A stretch of 64,000 nucleotides of DNA, from contig JNEU01000706.1 in assembly GCA_000697475.1 (NCBI GenBank), positions 174,854-238,853 of the forward strand, read 5' to 3'. How positions within the stretch are numbered: position 1 is the first letter of the stretch; each line of letters starts with the position of its first letter. The position numbers and the translations under genes are program-made. This document shows positions 44,835 through 56,303 of this stretch, piece by piece. Under the pieces are notes generated by a model. That model saw nothing but the letters and a program-made list of their open reading frames with translations, did not search any database and was not told the DNA's origin. Origin of the DNA: Lichtheimia corymbifera B2541 (taxonomy: Eukaryota; Mucoromycota; Mucoromycetes; Mucorales; Lichtheimiaceae).

Positions 44835-47148
44835 ATGCCACCCACTCAATTCCCTCGTCATCTTAAACCCATTGAACCTCAAGGCAGTTATCTGCTAGAA
44901 CAAGAACGCAAGCGGGCTTCTTTTGATCCAAAGGATGTCACTCTCACTTTATATGGTCAAGACTATCTTCAAAAGCGTGAACGTATCCTCAACATTATCC
45001 AAAATGATCCTATTCTTGGTGACAAGTCCCATCGCTATTACACAGGTCGTGATGTCCGATTCAAAAAGGCATTGGCCGCGGCGAATCGTTTGGTAGAGCT
45101 CACTAGGTATGTATACTATGCAAGGGTCGAGATTCAGGAAGCGACAACGGCATGGCTGACACTTGTTGGTAATGTAGAATTCACCAATGGACACCCGAGG
45201 AATTTGCTATTGCCGATTTTCTGTTTGACGAATCAGGACCTGTAAGTAGTATCTATGGAAACAATGGAGGAAGGATGTGTGCTGACACAATAGGGTCTAT
45301 GCTAGTTTCGGTTACACCGATCCATGTTCCAACCCACGATTGAGAATCAAGGCACCGAGGAACAAAAGAAAAAGTATTTGGAGCCTGCAAAGAGATATGA
45401 GATTATTGGTTGCTATGCACAAACCGAGGCAAGTTGTTTAAATCGCATGGATACAATGGAGTATATATATTGACGTGTTATTGTGATAATAGCTTGGCCA
45501 TGGATCGAATGTGCGTGGATTGGAGACAACAGCAACCTATGATGTAGCAACGCAAACATTTGTGATTCATTCACCTACATTGACAGCCTCCAAGTGGTGG
45601 ATTGGTGGATTAGGTGTGGCAGCAACCCATGCGATGGTGATGGCACGTCTTATTAGCAACGGCAAAGATTACGGTCCGCATCCTTTCATTGTTCAAATCC
45701 GTGATCTGAAAACCCATCATCCGGTTCCTGGTGTCACAGTCGGTGATATTGGTCCCAAATTTGGTTTCAATACGGTCGACAATGGCTTCATCCTCTTTGA
45801 TCGCGTGCGTGTTCCTCACGATGCTATGATGGCCCGTTTCTCAAAGATCGACAAGGCAACTGGCAATTATATCCAACCTCCCAATTCCAAGTTGTCCTAT
45901 GGTACAATGGTCTTTGTACGTGCCAACATTGTCCTCGAGTCACGTTTGGTGCTTGCACGTGCCGCTACCGTGGCTATCCGATACTCGGCTGTTCGCGCAC
46001 AATTTGTGGATGAAGCCAATCCCAAAAAGGTGGATTCCAAGACGGTCGAAACACCCGTATTGGATTATAGAATGCAGCAGTATCGTTTATTCCCCATCAT
46101 TGCACAGGCCTATGCTTGTCACTTTACCGCTATCGAGATGCATCGCATGTATTACGAGAACCAAGAAAAGATGGCTCAAGGCGACTTTTCATATCTTGCT
46201 GATTTACACGCTTCTTCCTCCGGTTTGAAGAGTTTGACAACTACACTTGGTGTTGCTGGTATTGAAGAATGTCGACGTGCATGCGGTGGTCATGGTTATT
46301 CCCTATTCTCTGGTCTTGGTCAATTCTATCAGGATTATTTGCCCAAGGTTACGGTAAGTGCTCTTTCGAATCTCCTTTCATCCTAGTTTTGCTCATGTCT
46401 TTTATCATAGTGGGAAGGCGACAACTACTTGCTGACACAACAAACGACTCGTTACCTATGCAAGACATTCCGTGCTGTACGTGCTAGTGGCAAGGCAAAC
46501 AACTTTTCATCCCAGTACATGCTCGAATACCTTGGCAATCCTAATGCACGTTGTCCTATCACTGACAAGGCCGATTTATCCAACCCTGAGATCCTTCTTT
46601 CAGCATTCAAATTCCGTGCTGCCTTTTTGGTGGACAAGGCAGTGCATGCGATTGATGTGGAACAGCGTTCATGGAATGACATGCTTGTGGAAATTTACCG
46701 TATCTCACGTGCTCACTGCCAACTCATGATGGTCTCCAACTTTATCAATGCCGTCTTTGCTCCCAATTACAAGCACCCTGTTTTGCAAAAGGTGGCTATT
46801 CTCTTTTCATTGTCGACACTTGAGCAAGAAATGGCGGACTTTTTGGCATCGGGTTATGTGTCGCCTCAGCAATCCTTGCTGGTCAAGGAAAGATTGATCC
46901 AAGTGCTCAAGGATATTCGTCCTGAAGTCGTCTCGCTTGTCGATGCTTTTGATTTCCCCGACTTTGTGCTCCAGTCCGCATTGGGTGCCAAGGATGGCCG
47001 TGCTTATGAACGCATGACTCAAATGGCTGAGCTCGAACCACTCAATCAAGCACCCGTTGCTGACGGTTACGATGATTATATTCGTCCTCTCATTCACGCT
47101 GGCAAAGATGCTTGGAAACTCGACAAGGACGGTGTCGCTCGTCTATAG
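44835..47148 (+). CDS. POX1: Peroxisomal acyl-CoA oxidase
   Basis: This FAD enzyme makes the first step of peroxisomal beta-o­xidation, forming trans-2-enoyl-CoA and hydrogen peroxide. Exons: 44835-45106, 45178-45241, 45306-45428, 45493-46353, 46411-47148, giving 685 residues. Landmarks are IIGCYAQTELGHGSNVRGLE, TATYD, SKWWIGGLGVAATHAMV, GVTVGDIGPKFGFNTVDNGF, SYGTMVFVRANIVLESR and CGGHGYSLFSGLGQFYQDYL. The protein ends ARL, an acceptable peroxisomal targeting signal type 1. The third intron has a GC donor (GCAAGT). For exon 3 the acceptor at 45304-45305 is required; an earlier AG at 45292-45293 leads into a TAG stop. Confidence 0.95.
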
Positions 47149-47439
47149 ACTGATGTATAAAAAGTTTAATGTATTATGTATAATATATGCCATTTGTTCG
47201 ATATACAAGGAGTCTGGTTTATTCCAAAGTTTAAAACAAAAGGGAAGAAGAAGAAACGTCTTATGTACGAATGTGAATAAAGCCCAATCATTGTGTACGT
47301 GTATTGATGTGCTTGTCGAGGAGTAAGAGAGCAAAGGAGAATCACAGGGTGGCAAAGGGTGGATCATCTCTGTACAAAGGCGGGGGAGAAAATAGCAAAG
47401 GCGTGGTTGGTGTATGCGTGGTGGTAAATGAATAGGATG

Positions 47440-49801
47440 TTATACCAGGATGGCGTCTTCCTTGTCGATTCCATCATCAACGCCCCAACTATTCAATAAT
47501 GTAAATACACTGCCAGATTCCTTATCCTTCATCAAACTTACATTCGAATGGTCTTGTCGTCGCTGGCTGAAGCAAACATAGGAGGGCCTACTGGACACCA
47601 GCTTGTGCAGTTAACGATGCCTGTATGTCCTTCAAGCACTTCTAGTAACGTTTGATAGTCTCTGCTCCAAATGTAGACGCAGTTGTCTAGGCCACGTGTC
47701 AATCATCATCCTCACGATATGTATATGTATCCTTTCTTACCTTCACTTCCACTGATAATGAAGGATTCATCATCACCACCAAACGTTGAACGAATAACAA
47801 AGGACTTTTGTTTCTGGCCAATGTATTTCCGGATAAGTTGGCGTTCCTCAAGATCCCACAAATGAAGTTCTTGCGTCTCTGTGATGTTGGTTAAGGCATA
47901 TCGGCCGTCCTGAGTAATGCTGAGAGAAGTGATGGTTCCGCTTTCTTCAATTTTGCTATATCCATATATCCATATGAGTATACCTTTGAGACGTGGTTTC
48001 ATCCAAACTCTACTACTTACCCAACGTCATTTAACCTAAAGTTTTCAATGTTGTAAATTTCAATGGCCCTGTCATAGGTCATGGTCACCAGTCGTTTGCC
48101 ATCCTTGGTGATTTTCATTTCCATTGTGCGTGGTGTTTGCCATCGACTCTTGATTTCACCATCAATATTCTATAATAACGGTAGTGAGTGCTTTTTTCTT
48201 TCAAGGTGAAGAGATATGGACTACACCTACCCACAAGCATATGCACTTGTCGCATCCACTCGAAATAAAATGCTCTCCATCAGGTAACCATACACATCCT
48301 GTTACTTGGTCCTTGTGCTCGTCGTAGGTATGTAGCTTTTCCCCACTCTATTGATGACCATGAATCAATGATATGAGAGAATTTCACCAGATGCATTCTC
48401 CTCTTACCATGGGATCCCACAAATAAAAACAATTCTTTTCGGTGCCACACACAAGTAACTTTGAATCATCGGGCGACCATGCAGAATATGAGGCGGCATC
48501 TTGTCCAGAAAGCACTTGGACCTTTTCAAATGTCTATCGTGCCGTATTAGCCATCTCTCTTTTTCCCGTTTTCATTCCATTTACTTGCCTCCAAATCCCA
48601 AATAATACAAGTCTTATCTTTTGATGCTGAAGACAAGTAGCGTCCACTATGCGAAAATGCTACATGCCACACCTCATCCTCATGACCTTCCAGTACACGT
48701 ATAGTCGTTGATGGGAAATGAGTTCTATATTTTGCCAGTCATCAGAAAAAAAAGTAGGGAAAGATATGCTTTGTCTCTCTTACTTGTCACAAAGATGATT
48801 TTCAAACAGGGAATACTCGGCAACGCTGTTACTGTGATACAAGCAATGACGTTGTTGATATTCGAATGCTTGGTTGATAAGTGTCAATAGTCGTTCCTTT
48901 GGTATCATGGTCGATGGTGGAATGTATTCTTTAAAAATAGAGCATTAACAATATAGCTGTATGAGTCACATCATCCTCATCATTACCTTGCAGATCCACA
49001 AGCAGTTGCTGTCGTGATGATCCATCCACGCCATCCCATTGTGCTTGTGCTCGAATATCTTGAACGGATGAACAAAATATTAAACTAGACATCATTGTTT
49101 GAATATCTATACCATCATTCATTGTCTAAATTCCAGCCCCTTACATACCTTGACAAATGATGTAAACGATCAATACTTTGACCCAAGGGCGTCAATTCAT
49201 TCCGTAATACATGTAAAGCCTTCATTGTTTTTTGAGCTTCGAGCAATTCCAGAAACTTTTGCTGTCGGATCAAAAATAGAGCTTGCCCGATATTCATGGT
49301 CGCTGGATTATCGCTTCCTGGGAGCATTGTCAATAGACTTTCAGCCAACGACCAGTCGCCTGCAAGGATAGCTGTGCGAAAACGAGTAACGGTATCCGAT
49401 TCGAGTGCAATACCAGAGTCTTGTTCAAGGGTTTTGGCTGCATTTCTAGAGAAAGTGTGTATGCATAAGTCAAAGAGGCGCAGCACGTAAATGCATACAC
49501 ACACGTCTACTTACTGATATCCGAGATCATTCAGTGATTGTAATATCAGGCGAATAAGTTCTTGCTTATTGACTCGTCCAAGCATTTCCTGCTCATTGTT
49601 GGTGTTCTGTATAGATCCATTCCCTTGTTGCGATATGGCTTTGTTGTTGTTGTTGTTGTTGTTACTGCCACTGCCACCACTATTATTACTACTGCTATTG
49701 CTGCTATCGCCGTTGTCGTTGTTGTTGGCGGTGGTGGTAGTGCCGTTATGCTGCTGAGTGGCAGAGGAAGAAAGCGTTGTGGAAGCGTTTGTAATTTGCA
49801 T
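47440..49801 (-). CDS. GID7: Gid7/WDR26-like LisH-CTLH-WD40 protein
   Basis: Gid7 is the WD40 arm of the GID/CTLH ubiquitin ligase, which in yeast degrades gluconeogenic enzymes. Exons in coding order: 49515-49801, 49149-49445, 48987-49084, 48784-48928, 48589-48724, 48408-48533, 48231-48347, 48021-48169, 47741-47955, 47542-47686, 47440-47488, giving 587 residues. [20 protein letters not shown] and [11 protein letters not shown] form the LisH motif; [17 protein letters not shown] is the CTLH part. WD repeats end in [38 protein letters not shown] and IRIWGV. One intron (48534-48588) has a GC donor. The first ATG is at 49801, but the frame is open upstream to 50047 and includes a basic RPRRKRARL, so the true start may lie in an upstream exon. 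Confidence 0.87.
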
Positions 49802-50671
49802 TGAGGAGGAGGAAGAAGAGGAAGAACAAGGAGAATGGGTATAGTCCAGACGAGCTCGTTTTCGCCTTGGTCTGTTATCGGGTAAGGAGGAAGACGGACG
49901 AGATGACGATTGAGCAGCTGACGGGTCGGCTGCGGGTGGTGGCGATAACGAATCCCTGTTCGTGTTGGGCGTCTTGAAATTGGGTTCCAGTGGATAAACG
50001 AATGAGAATCTGCAACAGGTCCTGAATGCAGATTCAAAAAGTATCAATCAAGTAGTGGGTGTTGTATAAGCGTATGAGTGTGTCTGTGTGTGTCTCGAGT
50101 ATGGGCTCAAGTGCTGGAAAAGAAGTGCGTGTAAAAGAGTAAAGGGAGGAGGAACAACCTTTATACGTCGATGCAGGTTTGAGTACCGCACACACACGCA
50201 CATGCACACAGTATACACATGCTGACCCTTTTCCTCATACTACGATGATCTTCACATAAGAACGATATAACGTCCTCATGACCATGGGCTTGTCCATGCT
50301 TTCTCACACTTATCAACGTCATTCTTCTCTTTTCGACATCCTAATAAAGTATATAAAGGCAACCCTTACTATCTACTACTGCTGTTATTATTGCAATGCA
50401 TACCAGACGAAAATGATTGAAGGATTCAGTATATAGGAATGGGTATCAGAGCATCTATAAAACGTATAATGACTTTTTGGTATAATATTCATGCATGTTC
50501 CCGCTCTTGGAAACACACACACACACACTCACGCATGCCCACATACAGCTTTGGTGTGAGCTGGGTGACACAGACTTTTGAATGCAAAACCCGACTTTGG
50601 CTGCAGACACCTTTTAGCTCCTTTCTTTCACTTATCCCCCCCACACGCACACCCGACACTCAACCTTCAAC
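49802..50671. other. Divergent region between GID7 and the thioesterase gene
   Basis: The part up to 50047 is an open frame continuous with GID7 and may be coding. The rest has CA/GT-rich tracts (50075-50092, 50189-50215 and 50514-50530) and a TATAAAGG word at about 50354. I see no further gene. Confidence 0.5.
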
Positions 50672-51266
50672 ATGAAAATCGACCCAGGTGTTCTCGAAGA
50701 TCAACCTAAGCTCAAGGAAATGCTTGATCAATTCGTTGGATGTCGTGATGACCGTAGTTCCTGGGAGTATTCATTATATCCATCATTGACTTTAAAACAC
50801 GCTTCATCCACCAAGCTTGTGTGGGAATTTAACGTCGAAAAGCAACACTGCAACATGTAAATACAGCATCCATTAGCCTTGTCAACATCATCATTAGTAA
50901 CGCATTCATACATATACTAGGACGGGCAATGTTCATGGTGGATGCGTTGCATCCCTTGTTGACGAATGCAGTGGATTTGCTGCTTTCACTCACCAAGGTA
51001 CTATTACCAAATCACATGCCATTCATCACTATCCTTACATGATATATGTCGTAGGACGCAATCAATGGAAGAACTTTGGCGTATCAGTCAACATTTCAGC
51101 ATCCTATTTACGGGGTATCCCTGGCGGAGAAACTGCTAGAGTGGAGGTTACTACAGAACGAGTGGGGAAAACCTTGGCCAATTTTTACGTAAAGATATTT
51201 GATGCCAAAGACAGGTTATGTTACACTGGCAACCACACTGTCTTTTGTACCGATCCGAAAATTTGA
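50672..51266 (+). CDS. Hotdog-fold acyl-CoA thioesterase, ACOT13/PaaI-like
   Basis: Exons: 50672-50856, 50921-50997, 51055-51266, giving 157 residues. The joined frame gives TGNVHGGCVASLVDECSGFA, the HGG...DE signature of the hotdog thioesterase group that includes animal ACOT13, followed by GVSVNISASYLRGIPGGETA and a final strand pair DRLCYTGNHTVFCTDP. The expected reaction is hydrolysis of acyl-CoA to free acid and CoA. An N-terminal 45-residue segment (PGVLEDQPKLKEMLDQFVG) is helical. Mitochondrial or cytosolic location is not clear from the sequence. Substrate is unknown. Confidence 0.78.
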
Positions 51267-53213
51267 TTTTCATGCAAATCGGCTATACTCTACCGAAGAT
51301 ACAGATTTTAGAAATCCCACGTATATCAGCTCGCGCTTAATACACTAGTAATAAACTCCCCTTTGGCTTGATCAAGTTGTTGTTTACAAGAATGTTCCAT
51401 GAATCAATATAAGGAAAAGGATCAAGATGAGCAATAAATAAACGCTTGGCTTGGCCAAAAGTGATGCATGCATGCAAGTTAAGGATCGGCCTATTCCCGT
51501 ATACGGGAAAGAAAAGGAGGATCATCCTTTTGGTTGATGCTCTCTCTAAATGAATCCCCCTTTTTGATATGCAAACCCGCATAATACTACAGTAATTCTT
51601 CTTGGCAATCAACCTTCTTGACAATCATATGCAATAAAGATCTTGTTCGGGCTACTAATGACATATAGCGTACCTTACTGGAAACGTGCTTTGTAATTCC
51701 TCAAGTAGTAAACCTGCAGCTCAATCTAGATGATCGGCTGCCAAGAAGTCAATTTGGTGTAATATACCACAATCATCCTTACAAGCACATTCAATTGCTT
51801 CACTAGTCTATGACTACCCCCACCTACTACTACATAATTCCTTGATTGGAAATTTACTCATCCAGATGCACCTTGTAAAACCAGTTAAGCATGTCATCGT
51901 CATCTAATATGGTATATTGTTTGAGTACCACAGCTTCGCTAATAGGCGATGACCGTATCTCGCTTCAAGCTATACATCCAGGCTGGCTGCATACAAATTA
52001 CATAGGCTGCCATGGGCCTACCACGTGATGGTATGTATCTCTCATCATCCATTTGTAATTGGGATAATCGAGATCTAGCTCAGATGACGGTCGTTGGTAC
52101 ATGTGTCATCGAAAAGTAAAAAAAGTCCACTCTCAGTCGTTCAAGCATGATTGGTCAGGATATGCAACACGCGAGAAAGGAAATCTAAAGATTCATACAA
52201 ACTCCTACCATGCCATGCCGTGTTTGCTGTACAAACTATTGGAGCTGCTTTGTAGGACAATAAGGTCCTTGTCAAACAACAACATGATCAATAAGAATGC
52301 TATGCATCGTTGAATGGCATCCTTCCTAGCAGTTGGAACATGATTGGACGGGAACATCTTTGATATCAGCCGTTTTTTTACACCACCCTCACCACCCCTT
52401 GGTAGTATAGATCATTAATGCCATTAACAGACATAACAAGGCACGTGGACGATGACTGATCAGCATACTAAAACCAGTTTTAGACTTTTTTATATAGTGC
52501 TTAAAGCATCGGGATAGGATAGTATTGTAAACGTGAGCAAGTCAAGGGGGAGAAGATGGTTCCAAAGATTGGAGTAAGCCCAAGACGGACAAAATTTGGT
52601 AAATGATCTGATTCGTTGATGATTTTGCGGAAATCAATGGTTTCAAGCTACACAGCCTGGTTTCAAAAAAAAAGACAGCCAGTGCCACTGGTGCATGTGG
52701 GTGCACGTTCCCTTTCTAATTGGCTGGATCACCATCAATGTCTCTTGTGTATGCGTGACACCATCATTCCTCACAACCACTACCAAAACCACCGGATCCA
52801 GATCATTATGCATACTCACAATAATGCTTACATTGATATTTTCATGTTGTTGTATGGATTTCCCGAGGTTGTATGCGTAGTAATAGGATGACAGAAGTTT
52901 AAGAATCGGTCATTGTTTGAAAACCCGGTGATGATTGGTTGAGCTTTAGAGTGAAGGTAATAGCTTCTACAAAGATCACCAAATTGCTTTCCTGGGATTC
53001 TATCTGAAATCCATTCCTTTCCGTCGAAAGGAGCGTGGCTCCAATGCAAAACACGATTGGGCGAGCCTTTTCTTGGATGCTACCCGAGAGCATGTCATAT
53101 AAAAGCGATTCACTCCACACACACTTTGATCATCCACCAGCTTTTTTTCTTTTTCTTTCTCGGTCATCTTTTCCTCACCTTGATCAGCCAGCATCATACA
53201 TTCATAGCCCAAG
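51267..53213. other. Long spacer upstream of the phosphate transporter
   Basis: I see no gene in this 1.9-kb stretch. Two CACGTG words, the Pho4-type E-box core, are at 52022-52027 and 52442-52447. TATAAAAG at 53098-53105 lies 109 bases before the transporter start codon and is followed by a pyrimidine-rich leader. Confidence 0.5.
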
Positions 53214-54924
53214 ATGATGCAGCCTTATGATTTCACATGGATGTTCGGTGTCACCATGGTGGCCGCCTTTATTGATGCATACGGTATCGGTGCGAACGAC
53301 GTAGCCAATTCCTTTGCCACTTCAGTGTCATCCGGATCTTTGACCCTTGGACAAGCTTGCATTGTTGCTTGCTTTACCGAATTCTTGGGTGCACTTTTGT
53401 TGGGTTCAGGCGTTGCCGATACCATCAAGGACGGTATTATCCAAATCGAAAACTTTACTGAAACGCCAGAGATGCTCATGATGGGCATGATGTGTGCCCT
53501 TGTTGGCTCCTTTACATGGGTGTTGAGTATGTATTTTACTATCACCTATTGATTGATCCATGTTCTCTAACATGCATGATTGATAATTAGCTGCTACTCG
53601 ATTCGGCTGGCCCGTTAGCACAACACACTCAATCATCGGTGCTGTCATTGGCATGGGCATTGCTGGCTATGGTGGTGAATCCGTGGACTGGTCCTGGGAT
53701 GGTGTCATCCAAATCATTGTCTCTTGGTTCCTTTCTCCTGTACTTGCTGGTGTGATTGCATCCATCATTTATATGATCACCAAGTATGCCATCTTACGTC
53801 AAGTCGACAGCGTCAAATGGGCTTTCCGCTTGGTTCCTTTGTACTTTTTCGTCACTGTGTTCATTGCCGTCTTGTACATTTGCTTCAAGGCCCCCGGTGC
53901 TAAATCTTCTGGTCTCCTCATTGAGCATGTTGTCGGTATTGCTCTTGGCTGTGCTGGTGGTGTGACAATCCTTACCTATCTTTTGCTTATGCCTTGGTTG
54001 CGTCGTGTGGTCATTGAGCACGAGGATTTGCGATACTATCACATCCCCATTATCTGGTGCGTTCCCAAGCGTCCTATGCCTACTGAAGATCTTGAACGCA
54101 AGGATTCAGTGACCACCGAAACCCGTGAAGCCCTTGAAGATGATGTTGACAATGAAAAATCAGCTGCTGCCACTGCTACTGATGCTGATGCTACTACATC
54201 CAACAAGAAGCTGCAAGATGACGATGATGTTGTTGAGACAACTCAACCCGCTGAACAAACCGAGGACAACAAATGGACATTGCAACGTATCAAGAAGAAG
54301 GTGATGGCTGTATTGCTCCATGGTATCAACCAAGACGTCCGTAACCTCAACAATGACCGTATCAAAAAGATCCATGCCCATGCTCAACTTTACGAAGATG
54401 ATACCGAGTACATGTTCTCCTATCTTCAAGTCCTCACTGCTATTGTCGCTTCTTTTGCTCATGGTTCCAATGATGTTTCCAATGCTGTTGGTCCTTTGGC
54501 TGCTGTCTTTGACATTTGGCAAACTGCTTCAGTGAACAGCAAATCGCCTGTACCTATTTGGGTTCTCGCTTATGGTGGTGCTGCTATTGATATTGGTCTT
54601 GCTACCATGGGTTATCGTTTGATGCGATCGATGGGTAACAACATTACCTATGTGACTCCATCACGTGGTTTCTCCGCTGAATTGGGCGCCTCTCTCACTG
54701 TGCTTACTGCATCCCAATTGGGTCTTCCTGTATCAACCACGCATTGTATTACTGGTGCTATTACTGCTGTCGGTCTTTGCAACGGCAACTGGCGTGCCGT
54801 CAACTGGAAAATGCTTGCCTTTGTCATGTTTGGCTGGATTGCCACTCTCCCCATTGCTGGTTTGGTCTCAGGCTTGCTTTTCGCTTTTGCTGCATACGGC
54901 CCCTCCTTTGTTTATCTTCGCTAA
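53214..54924 (+). CDS. PHO89: PiT-family phosphate transporter (Pho89-like)
   Basis: This is a cation-coupled inorganic phosphate transporter of the plasma membrane, 548 residues. Exons: 53214-53526 and 53591-54924. The two inverted family repeats are present: DAYGIGANDVANSFATSVSS near the N-terminus with WPVSTTHSIIGAVIGMG, and SFAHGSNDVSNAVGPLAAVF with LPVSTTHCITGAITAVGLC near the C-terminus. Between them is a hydrophilic loop of roughly 90 residues rich in Asp, Glu and Thr (DDVDNEKSAAATATDADATT). Helices around it are strongly hydrophobic. Yeast Pho89 uses sodium; the coupling ion here cannot be read from the sequence. The single intron sits inside the N-terminal repeat. Confidence 0.95.
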
Positions 54925-55110
54925 ATTGTTCTACTATTTCCCCCCAACACACACACACACCCATTTTCCCCCCATCCATGTATGAATGTGTATATATAAT
55001 ATCTCCTGCCATAATGCAAAATGTCATTTATAATATACTCTTGTCTCATTATTCATTTCATTTTTCATTGTTGGTACTTGCATGATGATGGTCTATTTGA
55101 GCAAATCAAG

Positions 55111-55302
55111 TCATCTCGTGACATCTGAGTATGGATCGCCTGGTTCCACAGCAATCTCATTCACATCGAATGATGGAAATAAGAGTAAGGTTCTTAACCA
55201 TACTTCATGATTACACTTTTTGCCACCATTGATGATCAGTGTTATGATGGGATTAATGAAAAACGCCCAAAATGCTCCAGCACCTCCAGTGATTACCAGC
55301 AT
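55111..55302 (-). CDS. Possible small membrane protein, PMP3-like
   Basis: This 63-residue frame begins with ATG and has a hydrophobic N-terminal half (AGAFWAFFINPIITLIIN) followed by GGKKCNHEVWLRTLLLFP. The order hydrophobic helix, polar turn with GG and Cys, second helix with LLLFP loosely resembles the PMP3/UPF0057 stress-induced membrane peptides, but the C-terminal 20 residues (NEIAVEPGDPY) do not. It lies in the 3' flank of the phosphate transporter on the other strand. It could be noncoding. Confidence 0.3.
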   Translation of the reverse strand: MLVITGGAGAFWAFFINPIITLIINGGKKCNHEVWLRTLLLFPSFDVNEIAVEPGDPYSDVTR

Positions 55303-56303
55303 TATTGGTCGTTTCCGTATGCTCCCATGTTTGGAAACGGGTAATAAACAGAGGAATTCAATCCATATTTATCGTAACACTGCTATGAATGTACAACAGA
55401 CCCCGAGCTATGCCATAAAGATAACGACTTTCATCTTCAGCAATCTTGTGCGTGATTCACACATGTCACTATACTACCACGCTATTTATCGTCGGTTGTT
55501 GTCATCGTGTTGTAAAGGGAGGAGAGGTGCATGTGTGTGTGTGTGAATATATATCTATCATGCTATGCAATGCACATGAAATCAAGGAGGGCATCAAGAG
55601 AGAGAGCTATTTTGCACAGATGAAAAAAGGGAGCGGTTTGTTTTCTTTTTTCTCTCAAGCTAATGGCTTAAGGTGGCAAGTGCGTATGCAAATGTGGTTG
55701 GATGGTGGAGGTGGAAATATTGTTAGCCCCGACCACACGTATTAATGCAGCAACCGGCTTGGTTGCACAACACCAGCAACGTTTTCCTTGTTGCTGCAAC
55801 GACGATTACAAGAAACAAGTAGACGCAAGTTAATTATATTATGAATGTATATCTCTTTTTTATTTCTCCTTTACAAAAGGGATGATGCGTTATGTTGTGT
55901 ATGTGTGATATGGTTTGGCATAAAAGAGTCAACCAAGGGGGGAGAGAGGAAATGGAAGGGGGAAAACGTCATGACGCAGTATTATGTTAAGTGTCGCAGC
56001 AGCAACAGCAGCAGCAGAGACTGATGATGATATGACCAAAAGTGAAACAAACTCCCTTTGGGCAACGGGCGTTCCCAGGTAAGGCAACAGTGTGTGTCTA
56101 GATCTGAGTATTATAGATAGGGAATGGGAGATTGCATATATAAACGGGATGAACAGGCTGCATTTTGTTTGTTTTTTCTTCACCTTTTTTTCTTTACTCC
56201 CATCTCAACCCCTCTCTCCTTTGTCATTTCTGGAGGCTCCCTCTCTATCTCTTTGCATCGTATCGCTCATCCATTCTCTATATACAACTGCAACACATTC
56301 ATC
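55303..56303. promoter_or_regulatory. Promoter region of the EF-3 gene
   Basis: TATATAAA at 56137-56144 is a good TATA box, 160 bases before the start codon, followed by a long pyrimidine-rich leader (56160-56300) as in many highly expressed genes. A CAG/CAA repeat lies at about 55998-56018. I see no gene. Confidence 0.55.

Noticed and set aside
45294..45326. Apparent in-frame stop and frameshift in the acyl-CoA oxidase gene
   Set aside because: With an acceptor at 45292-45293 the frame hits TAG. The next AG, at 45304-45305, removes the stop and gives FRLHRSMFQPTIENQGT, which fits the family. No frameshift is needed.
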